Shown: in pieces, positions 55,451-64,000 of the stretch | How the letters are laid out: every line of letters starts with the position of its first letter | How positions within the stretch are numbered: position 1 is the stretch's first letter | Assembly (NCBI RefSeq): GCF_018812025.1 | Contig: NC_063066.1 | Location: 11,393,382-11,457,381 of the forward strand | Reading direction: 5' to 3' | Source of the DNA: Megalobrama amblycephala | Lineage: Eukaryota; Chordata; Actinopteri; Cypriniformes; Xenocyprididae | Length of the DNA: 64,000 bases | Made by a program: the position numbers and the translations under genes | Notes under the pieces: generated by a model | Told to the model about the DNA's origin: nothing | What the model saw: the letters and a program-made list of their open reading frames with translations, nothing else | Database searches by the model: none

Positions 55451-57112
55451 TGTATTTACAGTCTTGCTGATTTTAAATGCCCCAACCATAACTTTATACT
55501 TCTACACTTCTACACATTCTCACAATTGTGACTGTATACCTCACAAAATGACTTTATATCTCACAATTGTGCCTAAATGTATTACTTTAAACCTTATCCC
55601 ACAATTACCTTATTTGTTTCTTTTTTACTCTAAGGCTAAAACAGGCTTTCATAGGATCTGCTTATCCCAAACATGTGTCTTTCTTAAATATCATTGTAAA
55701 CATTTTAAATCAACCCAGTAATCTCATTATTTTCATTATTCCTACATTATTTTTCAATCCAACATTTTTTTTTTTTTTCTTTACAGCTGATAATGGTTGC
55801 GTTTGTGTCTTTGAAAGTTTCTTTTAACCAGGCCAACTTGTCTAAAGTGTATTTTAAACTGTAATATCACCAGACTCATTTGGTTTCCTCATTTAGTAGC
55901 TATTTAGGAAGTGTTTCATGTTCTAATAATTAGAGCTCTTGTCTCTCGGCTCCTTCTGGCCCCTCCTCTCTCCGCTCTGTAGTTTTATCTTGACGCGGCT
56001 CGTAAGGCAGATCAAAAAAATGTCCCACTGAGGATGCCATACTGCTGGCAATTACCAAGATGTTTATTATATCTGGTGTAATAATTTTGGTCGCTACAGG
56101 GATTATTTTAAAGTTATTACCACTTTGATGTTAGCGCTTTTCTCAGGTTGTGATTGTGTGTTTAATTGTACCAAAGTGACACATAAACCCCATCTTAATT
56201 TAATGAAAGCGAGAAAGTGAGATTATTAAAATACGACTGCATCGGCAACCCGGCTGTGTAATTATTTTGGTAAATTTGTGCTGGGAGGCACGATAGGGCA
56301 AACTGTACTCATTTGCAGGAGGCTAATTTAATAAAGCTCAACCTTCTTTATATGAAGGTTGAATGTTTTCCTGTTTAACCCAATTGAAAACCACACCAAT
56401 TTGCTGTACTAATATTTCCAGCACTATTGGGCTAATGATGCTAACTCCAAACAGCCCGCAACCAGTAATTAACGGAGATACTAATGAAAAGGTGACGGCA
56501 CCTTTAGCACGCTACGGCGGACACTATCTATCTTGGACCAGTGAAAAATTCCTCCTCTTATCTCGCGGCCCATAATCCTCCTCTTCTAATTAGCCACTTC
56601 GTTCAGGCAGAATGGAGAATCACAACTTTCATCCCTCCTTTTCCGGCGAGATTGAGAGAGCAGGGTTCAACCCAAAGAGACTGGAGAGAAGGAGGAGGAG
56701 GGGAGAGACAGCAGTGTGTGTTACACTCTGCTGGTCACCTGTCAGCTGTCAGAGCAATTACAGCACCTCCTAGTGTTAAATGTTTAAAGTGCGCATTAGC
56801 ATGTAGCACAGTGGCATCCTGTCCCTGTGATCCTGCGAGGCTGGCACTCGGCGACAGCCCCTATGCCGCCACAAATCGCTGCAGACAGTGCGCTGTTAAA
56901 ATCAATATGCTGCAGTTTTGTAGCGCTTCCGTCTGACTGCGCACCGTTGTCTGATATAATGTAAATAATAAATTATCAGGAGCAGATTACCAGGCAGCGG
57001 AGACACTCCACCTCACAGTCCCCCACTGATATAAGTGCTCAAGAGCACTAATAGAGTCACATCTTGCATCTTTTTCTCCTGCTCAGACTTTTAAATATTC
57101 TACATCATTCAA
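55451..57112. other. Non-coding stretch with a long candidate regulatory segment
   Basis: 55451-55900 is AT-rich. The rest includes the repeat-free segment at 56130-56960 (listed separately). The frame at 56541-56936 (131 codons) has no domain. No gene seen. Confidence 0.4.
56130..56640. promoter_or_regulatory. Candidate conserved non-coding element
   Basis: About 500 bp without repeats. It contains CATCTTAATTTAATG, TGTGTAATTATTTTGG, GGCTAATTTAATAAAGC, CCAGTAATTAACGG, CGGCCCATAATCC and TTCTAATTAGCC. Inside it, AACCTTCTTTATATGAAGGTT (56341-56361) is a strong inverted repeat with nine-base arms. Composition and motif density fit a developmental enhancer. Confidence 0.4.
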
Positions 57113-57298
57113 AATAAAGCTTCCAAAAGGTTTTTTTTTACAGCAATGCCATAGAAGAATCATTTTGGGTTCCCTAGTTCATGTGAACCATTCTTTTCAG
57201 AACCGTTTTTTTGTTTCTTAGTGTGAAGACCATTTGAATAATCTGAATTAAAGAACCTCTTTGTGCAATTGAAAGGAATCTTTATTTTTAAGAGTGTA
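57113..57298. repeat. AAGAACC/GGTTCTT-type cyprinid repeat
   Basis: CTTCCAAAAGG, CAGCAATGCCATAGAAGAAT, TTCAGAACCG, TAGTGTGAAGACC, AAAGAACCTCTTTGTG and TTTATTTTTAAGAGTGTAC match a very common short repeat of cyprinids (from memory). Non-coding. Confidence 0.65.
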
Positions 57299-58289
57299 CA
57301 TGACACCTATGATCAAGCAAACAGAATAACTTGATTAATTAGCGATACATTGAATAAACAGACAAACAGTTAAATTAATTTATTTTGAAAGCAGAGAGTC
57401 TGAGTTTGACTTTAAATTTTCCCCGTGGCATTTTACATCTGCACCTGGACCCCCTTTGTTGTGGGTTAAATGAGCGATTAGGTTTTAGTGGGACACGCCA
57501 GATGAGAGGAGATGGAGGTAGGGAGCGAGTGAGTTCTAATTAGGTCAGTGGAAGAGAAAGGCAGCACAGCGCTCTTCGTGAAAAGGTCCCTCTGTCCTTT
57601 GCGTCCCATCTGCGGGTGACTGGATAAGACAGGTGAAGGCAAGTAGAAGTGGTAGCTGTCAATACGCCTCCCTCGCTCCCCTTCCCTCTGATGCCATGAA
57701 TTATTTGTGAGAGCAGGCGATGACAAAAGGATGTCGCTCGCTCTCAAAGCCTCACCTGCCGTCCCGTCACACCCACAGAGAGTTGATTCCATCAGACACG
57801 CGAGGGGGAACAGAGTCCCTCCTTTACATTTCTCTCTGCTCTGCTCTTTTTTCTAACCTCATCATTTCTGTATCAAAGCACAGTAAACGAGTGCCGTCCC
57901 GCTCTAGCTCAACCCACAGAGCTTCTCCTCTTCCATGCTATACGTTTCCATCTTTCATAGACTAGTCCTTTCCTTTTTGCAAAGTCAATCTTTTTTTTTT
58001 TTTTTTTTCAAAAAAATCATGCCAAAGCCTTAAACAATGATTTGCTATTGTCAATAGCGTCTATTAGGGATGCACTGCAATATGGATGGCCACACATGCT
58101 CTAAAAGCCACAAAACAACTATAATGGTTTCATGGGGTATTTACATGATTATTCTGGGGTTTTTATCCAATCTGAGTGAAATCATGAAAAATATGTTTTT
58201 TGTTTTGTTTTGTTGCAGCAACAGCTTATATCTTGTTGGTTGGTGAGAAATTATCATTTCAACAAGTGTTTAGATGATAACACACTGCA
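57299..58289. other. Non-coding stretch, no gene seen
   Basis: Contains a T run at about 57990-58009. The frames at 57478-57965 have no domain. CTAATTAGGTCAG at about 57536 lies in otherwise unique sequence. Confidence 0.4.
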
Positions 58290-58605
58290 TACAATACAAG
58301 TTATTACAGTTATTTAATCACTAACTTGAAATAACAATAAATAATACCCATTTATTAATCTAGATAAATGTTAATTTATATATATAATAATACATTTTAA
58401 CATTTTAAGTTTCAAGTATAAATGAACATTTCTTCATATATTATGAATAAAATTAATTAACAATTAAATATACTTAATTTATAAATTAATTTAACCTAAT
58501 AAATGCTGTAAAAATTTCATTGAAAATGTCATTGTTAGTTCATGATACCTAATGCAAGAACTAATTATAATTACGAATTAAACCTTATTATTGTAAAGTG
58601 TTCCC
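58290..58605. repeat. AT-rich repeat ending TTGTAAAGTGTTCCC
   Basis: The right end TTATTGTAAAGTGTTCCC and the interior CTAATGCAAGAACTAATT and TTAGTTCATGATACC resemble a common fish non-autonomous DNA transposon (from memory). The left end is not defined. Confidence 0.5.
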
Positions 58606-60486
58606 ATTACATAAAGCCATGCCTATGAAAAATTGTAACAAGCAATCATTAAATTAATGTCACAAAAAGCTAAAAAAGTAAGCTTTACTTCCACAAAGAT
58701 ACCAGAAAGGAATGTGATGTATCTATCCGTATGGCATTGTTTTGAGTCGCAAATATTCTTTATGATTATCGGATTCATAGCATTAGGTCAAAAACAATTA
58801 TCCTTTAAGGTTAATCTGACTGCATCCTTCTGTTCCTGTGTTTTTTAGGGAATATAGGGTTGTGTGAGTAGCTACGTATTACTCAAGCCAGTTTTTTTAG
58901 CCCTGTGGCAGTGAGTAACAGTGTGCTGTAAAGCTCCAGTCTTCACACAAAAAGTAGGCAGTCTAATGATCCCACTGGCTGCTGACCCTCAGGCCTGCGC
59001 TGTCCCTCCACCACCCCTCCATTTCACACCCTTCCTCCCTCCATCCATCCCTCCCTTCCTTCATCCCTGCCACATCTGCTGCCTCTCGCCAAAGGAAAAA
59101 AATCAATCTCTCCATCATGAATTATTGAGGTGTTTGCCTACAGCCTCTGAAATATACAGGAGGGTGGTCTCTCTCTCTCTGTGTGTCTCTTTCCCGCTCT
59201 CCCTTTCTCTCTTTTCTTGTACATTTAGTTTAAGATTTGTAAATTATGCACAACAGAATGAATTTAATATACTTTTTTTCCTTATACCACCTTAGTTGCT
59301 TTATCTGTGCAGTTCACATTGGGTTGAATCTATTGTGTGGGATCTTGTATTTCCCTCTGAGCGGTGCAATTCATTTGTGCCACGGCCAATGCACAGAGGC
59401 TGTTTACAGAAAATATATCTGTTTGTCCATAGCTTTCTGTATGATTAGCCAAAACTAGGGTCATTTGTGCTGAATTAGTCAATTATATCCGTTAGGCCAG
59501 AGACGGAAGGGTTTAATGTGTAAATCTCAGCAGAAAATGGGCGAAACAGCTGCAAACTGGGAGTAGGAGCAGATATTTCCACTTCGACTCTCAAAAACCC
59601 TCCCCTACTTAACTGTTTTAAGTTTGACTTATTACACCATCAACTGCTGTACTACTGCTGGTCTGCTCTCTCACACACCTCGACTGGCACTTGTAAACAA
59701 TAGCTTTAGCTGCAATGATTACATTAAATCAGGCAGTTGTCATATGACAATCATTATCCCTCCTCCAGTGGCAGCTTTTGATTGACAGCTCCCCAAAACC
59801 CAAGTGTGGTGGCTGCACATCGTTGCCTGGCTTCAGCTATCAATTACAGGCTTGAATTTGAAGCATTTATTATGTAAAATAATTCTCCCATCTACACTGC
59901 TCTCGTCTCCTGGGTCTGGTCCCGCTGTCTGATGTGAAATTTCTCTCCTCGCTCTCCTCTTTCACATTCTTTGTCTCTCGCTCACTCTTTCTGTCTCACT
60001 CAACTCTTTATTGTTATTTCGTAGAGGGCGCGTCTTCCATTCGTTGCTCTTAAATCGACACAGCCCAGGTAGTAATGACATAAGACTCCAGTGGATTGTC
60101 AGAGAGAGGAAATGCAGCAATTCAAAATGGTTAATGCTCAAGAGCTTCCGCATAGTGAGAAGAACAGGCCTCATTAATTGAACCCTCTCTGGAGTCAGCA
60201 TAGAATATACTATGATCCTTCAAAGGTATTTTTTAATGTTTAGCTGGCCAATACAGAGTTGTCTTGGACTTATACTGACAACTAGTGGCATGGATACAGC
60301 ATAATGCAAACGCAATGCCACGTGATGCCATTGTAGAAATTGCTATTCGCAGTCAGCCATGACTCACTAGTGAAAGTGTCCAATAAAAGGAGGGTTAACC
60401 ATATGAAACAAATGGTATTTGGTTGATCACCTGATCTCAAAAACCCACTTTTTTAGTCTTCATCTCATATGTACATATACATACTA
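58606..60486. other. Non-coding stretch with a PBX/MEIS-bearing segment
   Basis: 59020-59065 is pyrimidine-rich (CCATCC-type). 59700-59890 is listed separately. Frames at 58921-59458 are Pro/Ser/Leu-rich low-complexity translations. No gene. Confidence 0.4.
59700..59890. promoter_or_regulatory. Candidate conserved element with PBX/MEIS site
   Basis: An exact TGATTGACAG (59779-59788), the PBX-MEIS/PREP composite motif, sits in repeat-free sequence with ATCAATTACAGG and GCATTTATTATGTAAAATAA motifs. A second exact copy of the decamer lies at 9934-9943. Confidence 0.35.
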
Positions 60487-61955
60487 CCGACTCCACTCAA
60501 ACGTTTGGAGTCAGTAAGACTTTTTTAAAAACGTTATGCTCTTATGCTCACCAAGGCTGCATTTATTTGATCAAAAATACAGTGAAAACAGTAATATTGT
60601 GAAATATTATTACAATTTAAAATAAATGCTTTCTATTATAAAACATTTTAAAATGTAGTCTATTCCTGTGATGCAGTGGTTCCCAAACTTTTTAGAGTGG
60701 AGTACCCCCTAAAGGCATTACCATCCTTCTGCGTACCACCTCTCTTCCACTTAGACTGCAGTCACACCTTTTCCATTAAGGGACAATATTTGCCCCCTAA
60801 ATTGTTTTTCCATTGCATATTTTTACCTTTATAAATAACTTTATAAAATAAATAATGTTTTAAATAAAAAAAATGTTCAGTAGAAAAATATGCAATAATG
60901 GTAAAACTAAGTGACACTTTTAAATATTAAACTAAAACTGCCAGTAGGTGGCAAAAAAGTCACTGTTTTTATGAGTGAGTCATCGAGTCATTCATTCAGT
61001 AATGAAGCAAGTGACTGTGAATTAATCATTGACTCTCACGATTCAAAGCAGCAGCCGCATTTGTGTGTTGTAGTGCTGCTGTGGTTTTCGTTAGAACTAT
61101 TTTTTTCGTTGCAAACTAGAGTAAATACTGACAGTACTGTATTTAAAATGCACGCTTTGTTTTTTGACCTGTTGTATAATAATGTCACGTTTGCAGTCGT
61201 GGATATTTGGGAACAATTGCATTCTTTCTCATTATCAATATTAAATACAAGAACTCACACAAGGTATGTTTTTGGATCAATGAAAGTTTGAGTCTTAAAT
61301 CGATATCAATCCACTATCTGTGTCTATATTTGTTCTTCATGAGAGTAAGTGCTAAATCCCCACTTTTACAAAGGTGCATTGTCGAGAACAACAGTAATTT
61401 AGTGCGATTTAAGGCAGCAGCGCGCAATCTATCATATGCATGCTGCTTCCGTGGATGCAATCTTTTTTGACTGCAAATGATGAGGTAGTTTGATTAAATG
61501 TAATGGATTTACGGCATTTCGCCAGTTAGAAATACATGCTCATTTTTAATATTATTTTAAGGTAGAATTAAATGAACCACTCAGCATTTTGTGATGACAA
61601 AAGGGGGTACACAAACAAAATGCTGAGTAGTGATGCAAAGCTGAATTTTCAGCATCATTACTACAGTCTTCAATGTCACATGATCATTCAGAAACATTTC
61701 TTGTTATTATCAATGTTACATCAATGTTATAAAAAAAAGATACTGCTGCTAATATTTTTGTGGAAACTGATATTGTTTTTCAGAATTCCTTTATGAATAG
61801 AAAGTTCAAAAGAACAGCACTTATTTGAAACAGAAATCTTTTCTAACATTATAAAAGTCTTTACTGTCAATTTTGACTAATTTAGTGCATCCTTGCTGCA
61901 ATAAAAGATAAAAAAATTCTACCTGACTCCAAAGTTTTGAACAGTAGTGCACCTT
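60487..61955 (+). mobile_element. Family A element split by a hAT-type insertion
   Basis: The left part (60487-60675) has CAAACGTTTGGAGTCAGTAA, TCTTATGCTCACCAAGGCTG and AGTCTATTCCTGTGATGCA. The right part (61630-61955) resumes exactly with GTGATGCAAAGCTGAATTTT and CAGCATCATTACTAC. It continues through GTCACATGATCATTCAG, AATAGAAAGTTCAAAAGAAC and TGACTCCAAAGTTTTGAAC to GTAGTGCAC. Removing 60676-61629 and one GTGATGCA restores a contiguous full-length Family A copy of about 0.5 kb. Confidence 0.85.
60676..61629. mobile_element. hAT-type element nested in Family A, 8-bp duplication
   Basis: This 954-bp insert is flanked by perfect 8-bp direct repeats GTGATGCA (60668-60675 and 61630-61637). With the adjoining CA, the left end reads CAGTGGTTCCCAAAC, a hAT-type terminus, with GGAGTACCCCCT inside. 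The right end has the matching AGGGGGTAC block but a rearranged tip containing a 14-bp inverted repeat (ACTCAGCATTTTGT near 61578 and its complement near 61614). An interior CCAGTAGGTGGCA (60941-60953) resembles a CTCF core. Frames inside (60911-61470) show no transposase motif, so it is non-autonomous. Confidence 0.8.
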
Positions 61956-64000
61956 TAATATAGAACATGATAGATTAGAGGTTTTTAATAAATAAATACA
62001 TTGTGTACCAAAGCAATCCACTCACATTCACCAAGATAGGACTAAAAATAAGTAATGCTACAACAACAACAACAACAACAAAACACTCGTGACTGAATCA
62101 CTATGAGGAAACATTTGTAGACAATGGAAGACAGAGAGTGCAAATTCTTCTGCTCTGATGTTATGATAAGAGAATTCTCTTTGCTCGCTTGCCGTTTCTT
62201 CTTTCTCTCTCTCTCTCTTTCTGAAATAGTTCTTCGGTTGCATTTGGCACCAAACTCACAGGCCAGTGCAGAAATCCAGCCATAATAAATGGAGGGAGGA
62301 GGGAAAAATAAGACATCTGAAAGACCAGCTAAGCAAGCTGGTGATATTTCTTTTTCTTTTTCTTTTTTTTTTTTTTTTTTTTGCCTGGGACAGATCTTTT
62401 GGAGATGTGTATTGTAAGCAATTTTAGAGCTGTCAGCACAACATGCCTACTGGTCTCAGCTTGCCTGAAGGCGGAGAGAGGGGAAGGTTAGACTTGTTGT
62501 AGCTGTCAGATTGTTTTACTCGTGCGTTATTATTATTTTATTTGCACTATCTGGTCTTGAAGGAATTATGAGAAAATTAGACACCATTCAGGAGGGAGGC
62601 TAACCGATGCACGTGTATATTTTCAAAGCATGAGCAATATGTTTTTCTTGAGGGAGCTCAAAGAGAGAGAGAGAGCGAATGACAAACAGAGGCTGAAACG
62701 GACAGCGTGTTACAGGGCCGCTGGCTTTAACGCTGCCGCTCAGAAGATTAGCCTATCACTCATCAACATGGTGTCGCCTTACTCAATTAGCCACAACTCA
62801 AACTCTGTGTTTTAAACAACTGCAACATTCCTATCGTGCCCACACAGTAGAGGTAATGGAGAGCTGCCTTGAGAGGACATCTGCCCCTGCTCCCATTAAG
62901 ACAGCTCATGCTGCTGTCTCACTGAGGCATTCTGGGAGACGGGAATGAAGATAAGATGGTGTAAGGTGAGGAGAGAGCGGATGAAGAAAGATATCATGCC
63001 ATACCGAATGGCACTTTGAGTGTCGCTCCATGGCAAGAACTGGCATTGGCTGTGTCTCCCAGAAATGGGCACATTTATATTCTCTTTCTCTCAGTCTCCC
63101 CCTCTCACACTCTTATGGTCTGCGTTAGCCTTCATAAAATATTCATGTTGGTTGTGCTCAGTGCCATAATTGCCATCTCAGCCTCTGAATAATTGATGGC
63201 TGGTGCCGTTGACTTGGTCTCATTTACTGAGAGTGTGGGTAATACCATACTCACACATGCCACATGCTTTTATGCCATGCTGCCGCAGTTAGTGCTGACT
63301 CCAGATCGGCCGCTCTCTTCGCACGCCGCTATCATTCATTTGAAACCACCCTCACAGCTACAGTTAAATGCATTTAAATCAATAGCGCTAGTGACTTGGG
63401 CTACAAGTATCATTGCAAACACAGGGGGCAATTTGATTTCATTTGACGTGCTTTTTAGGAGCGACTCAAACTCGATGAGGGGCAGCAGAAAATTTTTCCA
63501 AATGCTTTTCTGTTTATTAAAGTGCATTTTTCTGTGATCGTCACACTTTGAGTGGGTGTCTGATTGTAAAGACCACTTTTCTGTGTGGATGTTTTGTAAC
63601 TATTTAATTTCACGTCTAGCGAAACCGGTTTCTTTTTTGCGAATCTTTCCTCGGGTGAGATTCGAAGAGAACAACACCGAAGGTTTAACGGCCGAGTGGC
63701 CGAGTCAGGTGAGCCTGCAGGAGAGTTAATTAATGGGCCAGAGCTGAGCGGACAGATGTGACCCCTAGACAGACTGAGGTCAAAGGTCAATTTGTTGAGG
63801 ATTACATTAACCCTGCCTACACCAACCCCAACCCCATCAGCCCTAGACTGCTGCTTTAATTCATTGTTCTCCTTCTTTTTCGCCCTGACATTCACTCTTG
63901 CCTCCTCTCTTTAAATGAACTTCATAAGGTATTTGACCATCTCTGTTCAGCCTAAAGGGCATTGCAAAATGCATAGGGAACAATATTACATCAATACATC
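61956..64000. other. Non-coding stretch with simple repeats and candidate regulatory DNA
   Basis: It contains (CAA)n at 62060-62082 and a (TTTTTC)n/T-run tract at 62348-62382. From 62840 the sequence becomes repeat-free. The minus-strand frame at 63455-63895 (146 codons) has no recognisable domain. No gene seen to the window end. Confidence 0.4.
62840..63740. promoter_or_regulatory. Long repeat-free stretch, candidate conserved non-coding element
   Basis: Balanced composition over about 900 bp, with AAAATATTCATGTTGG, CCATAATTGCCATC, GAATAATTGATGGC, GCAATTTGATTTC and GAGAGTTAATTAATGGGCC motifs. It has no similarity to the repeat families elsewhere in the window. The CGGCCGAGTGGCCGAG stretch near 63690 resembles a tRNA start but has no B-box. 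Confidence 0.35.

Noticed and set aside
61572..61629. Helitron-like 3' hairpin at the end of the nested element
   Set aside because: The perfect 8-bp target duplication and CAGTGG-type start fit a hAT element; Helitrons make no duplication and end in CTRR.
63698..63712. GTCAG/GTGAGC juxtaposition near 63706
   Set aside because: No pyrimidine tract upstream.
63685..63720. tRNA(Leu/Ser)-like GGCCGAGTGGCCGAG
   Set aside because: No B-box or acceptor stem pairing downstream.
63455..63895. 146-codon minus-strand open frame
   Set aside because: No recognisable domain, no splice context, and it lies in a candidate non-coding element.

Overview
The window looks like non-coding genomic DNA from a teleost fish, most probably a cyprinid (the zebrafish/carp/goldfish group). 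Two lines support this: dense (CA)n, (TA)n and (ATCT)n microsatellites, and many copies of short palindromic DNA-transposon families and tRNA-type SINEs whose sequences I recognise from memory as typical of cyprinid genomes. No database could be searched. I found no host protein-coding exon, no rRNA, no functional tRNA and no CRISPR. Every open frame is short and overlaps repeats or lacks protein-like sequence, with one exception: a degraded BED-finger exon of a hAT transposase on the minus strand at 37734-37940.

Layout: 1-945 is an old interspersed repeat. 8.1-9.4 kb holds a three-level nest: a palindromic element, split by a GTAATC-rich element, itself split by a tRNA-derived SINE. 14.9-15.5 kb holds a 73-bp tandem duplication followed by a second tRNA-type SINE. 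19.1-23.6 kb carries three separate DNA-transposon-like elements, one with a clear 8-bp target duplication. 33.7-35.5 kb is a block made of a 160-bp tetranucleotide array, a GC-rich repeat and a foldback element with a perfect 32-bp stem. 37.6-38.2 kb is the hAT remnant. 39.9-40.1 kb is a 74-bp minisatellite. 45-62 kb is punctuated by copies of two recurring families. Family A is recognised by a CAAAAGTTTGG-type end and a GCTCACCAAGGCTGC motif. Family B is recognised by AGTTCACCC ends and TTAA borders. One Family A copy is split by a hAT-type insertion at 60676-61629.

Between the repeats are stretches of unique, repeat-free sequence of more balanced composition, rich in TAATTA-type, octamer, PBX/MEIS, SOX and TCF-like motifs. 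They look like candidate conserved non-coding elements. With the absence of exons and a juxtaposed 3'/5' splice-site signal at 46664/46665, this suggests either a giant intron of a plus-strand gene or a regulatory gene desert around a developmental gene. That is inference; the host gene cannot be named from this sequence.

No undescribed multi-gene system is visible. The most informative findings are the candidate recursive splice site, the datable nested transposons, the TTAA-bordered palindromic family, the hAT BED-exon remnant with an intact donor site, and a CTCF-like core carried by a transposon.
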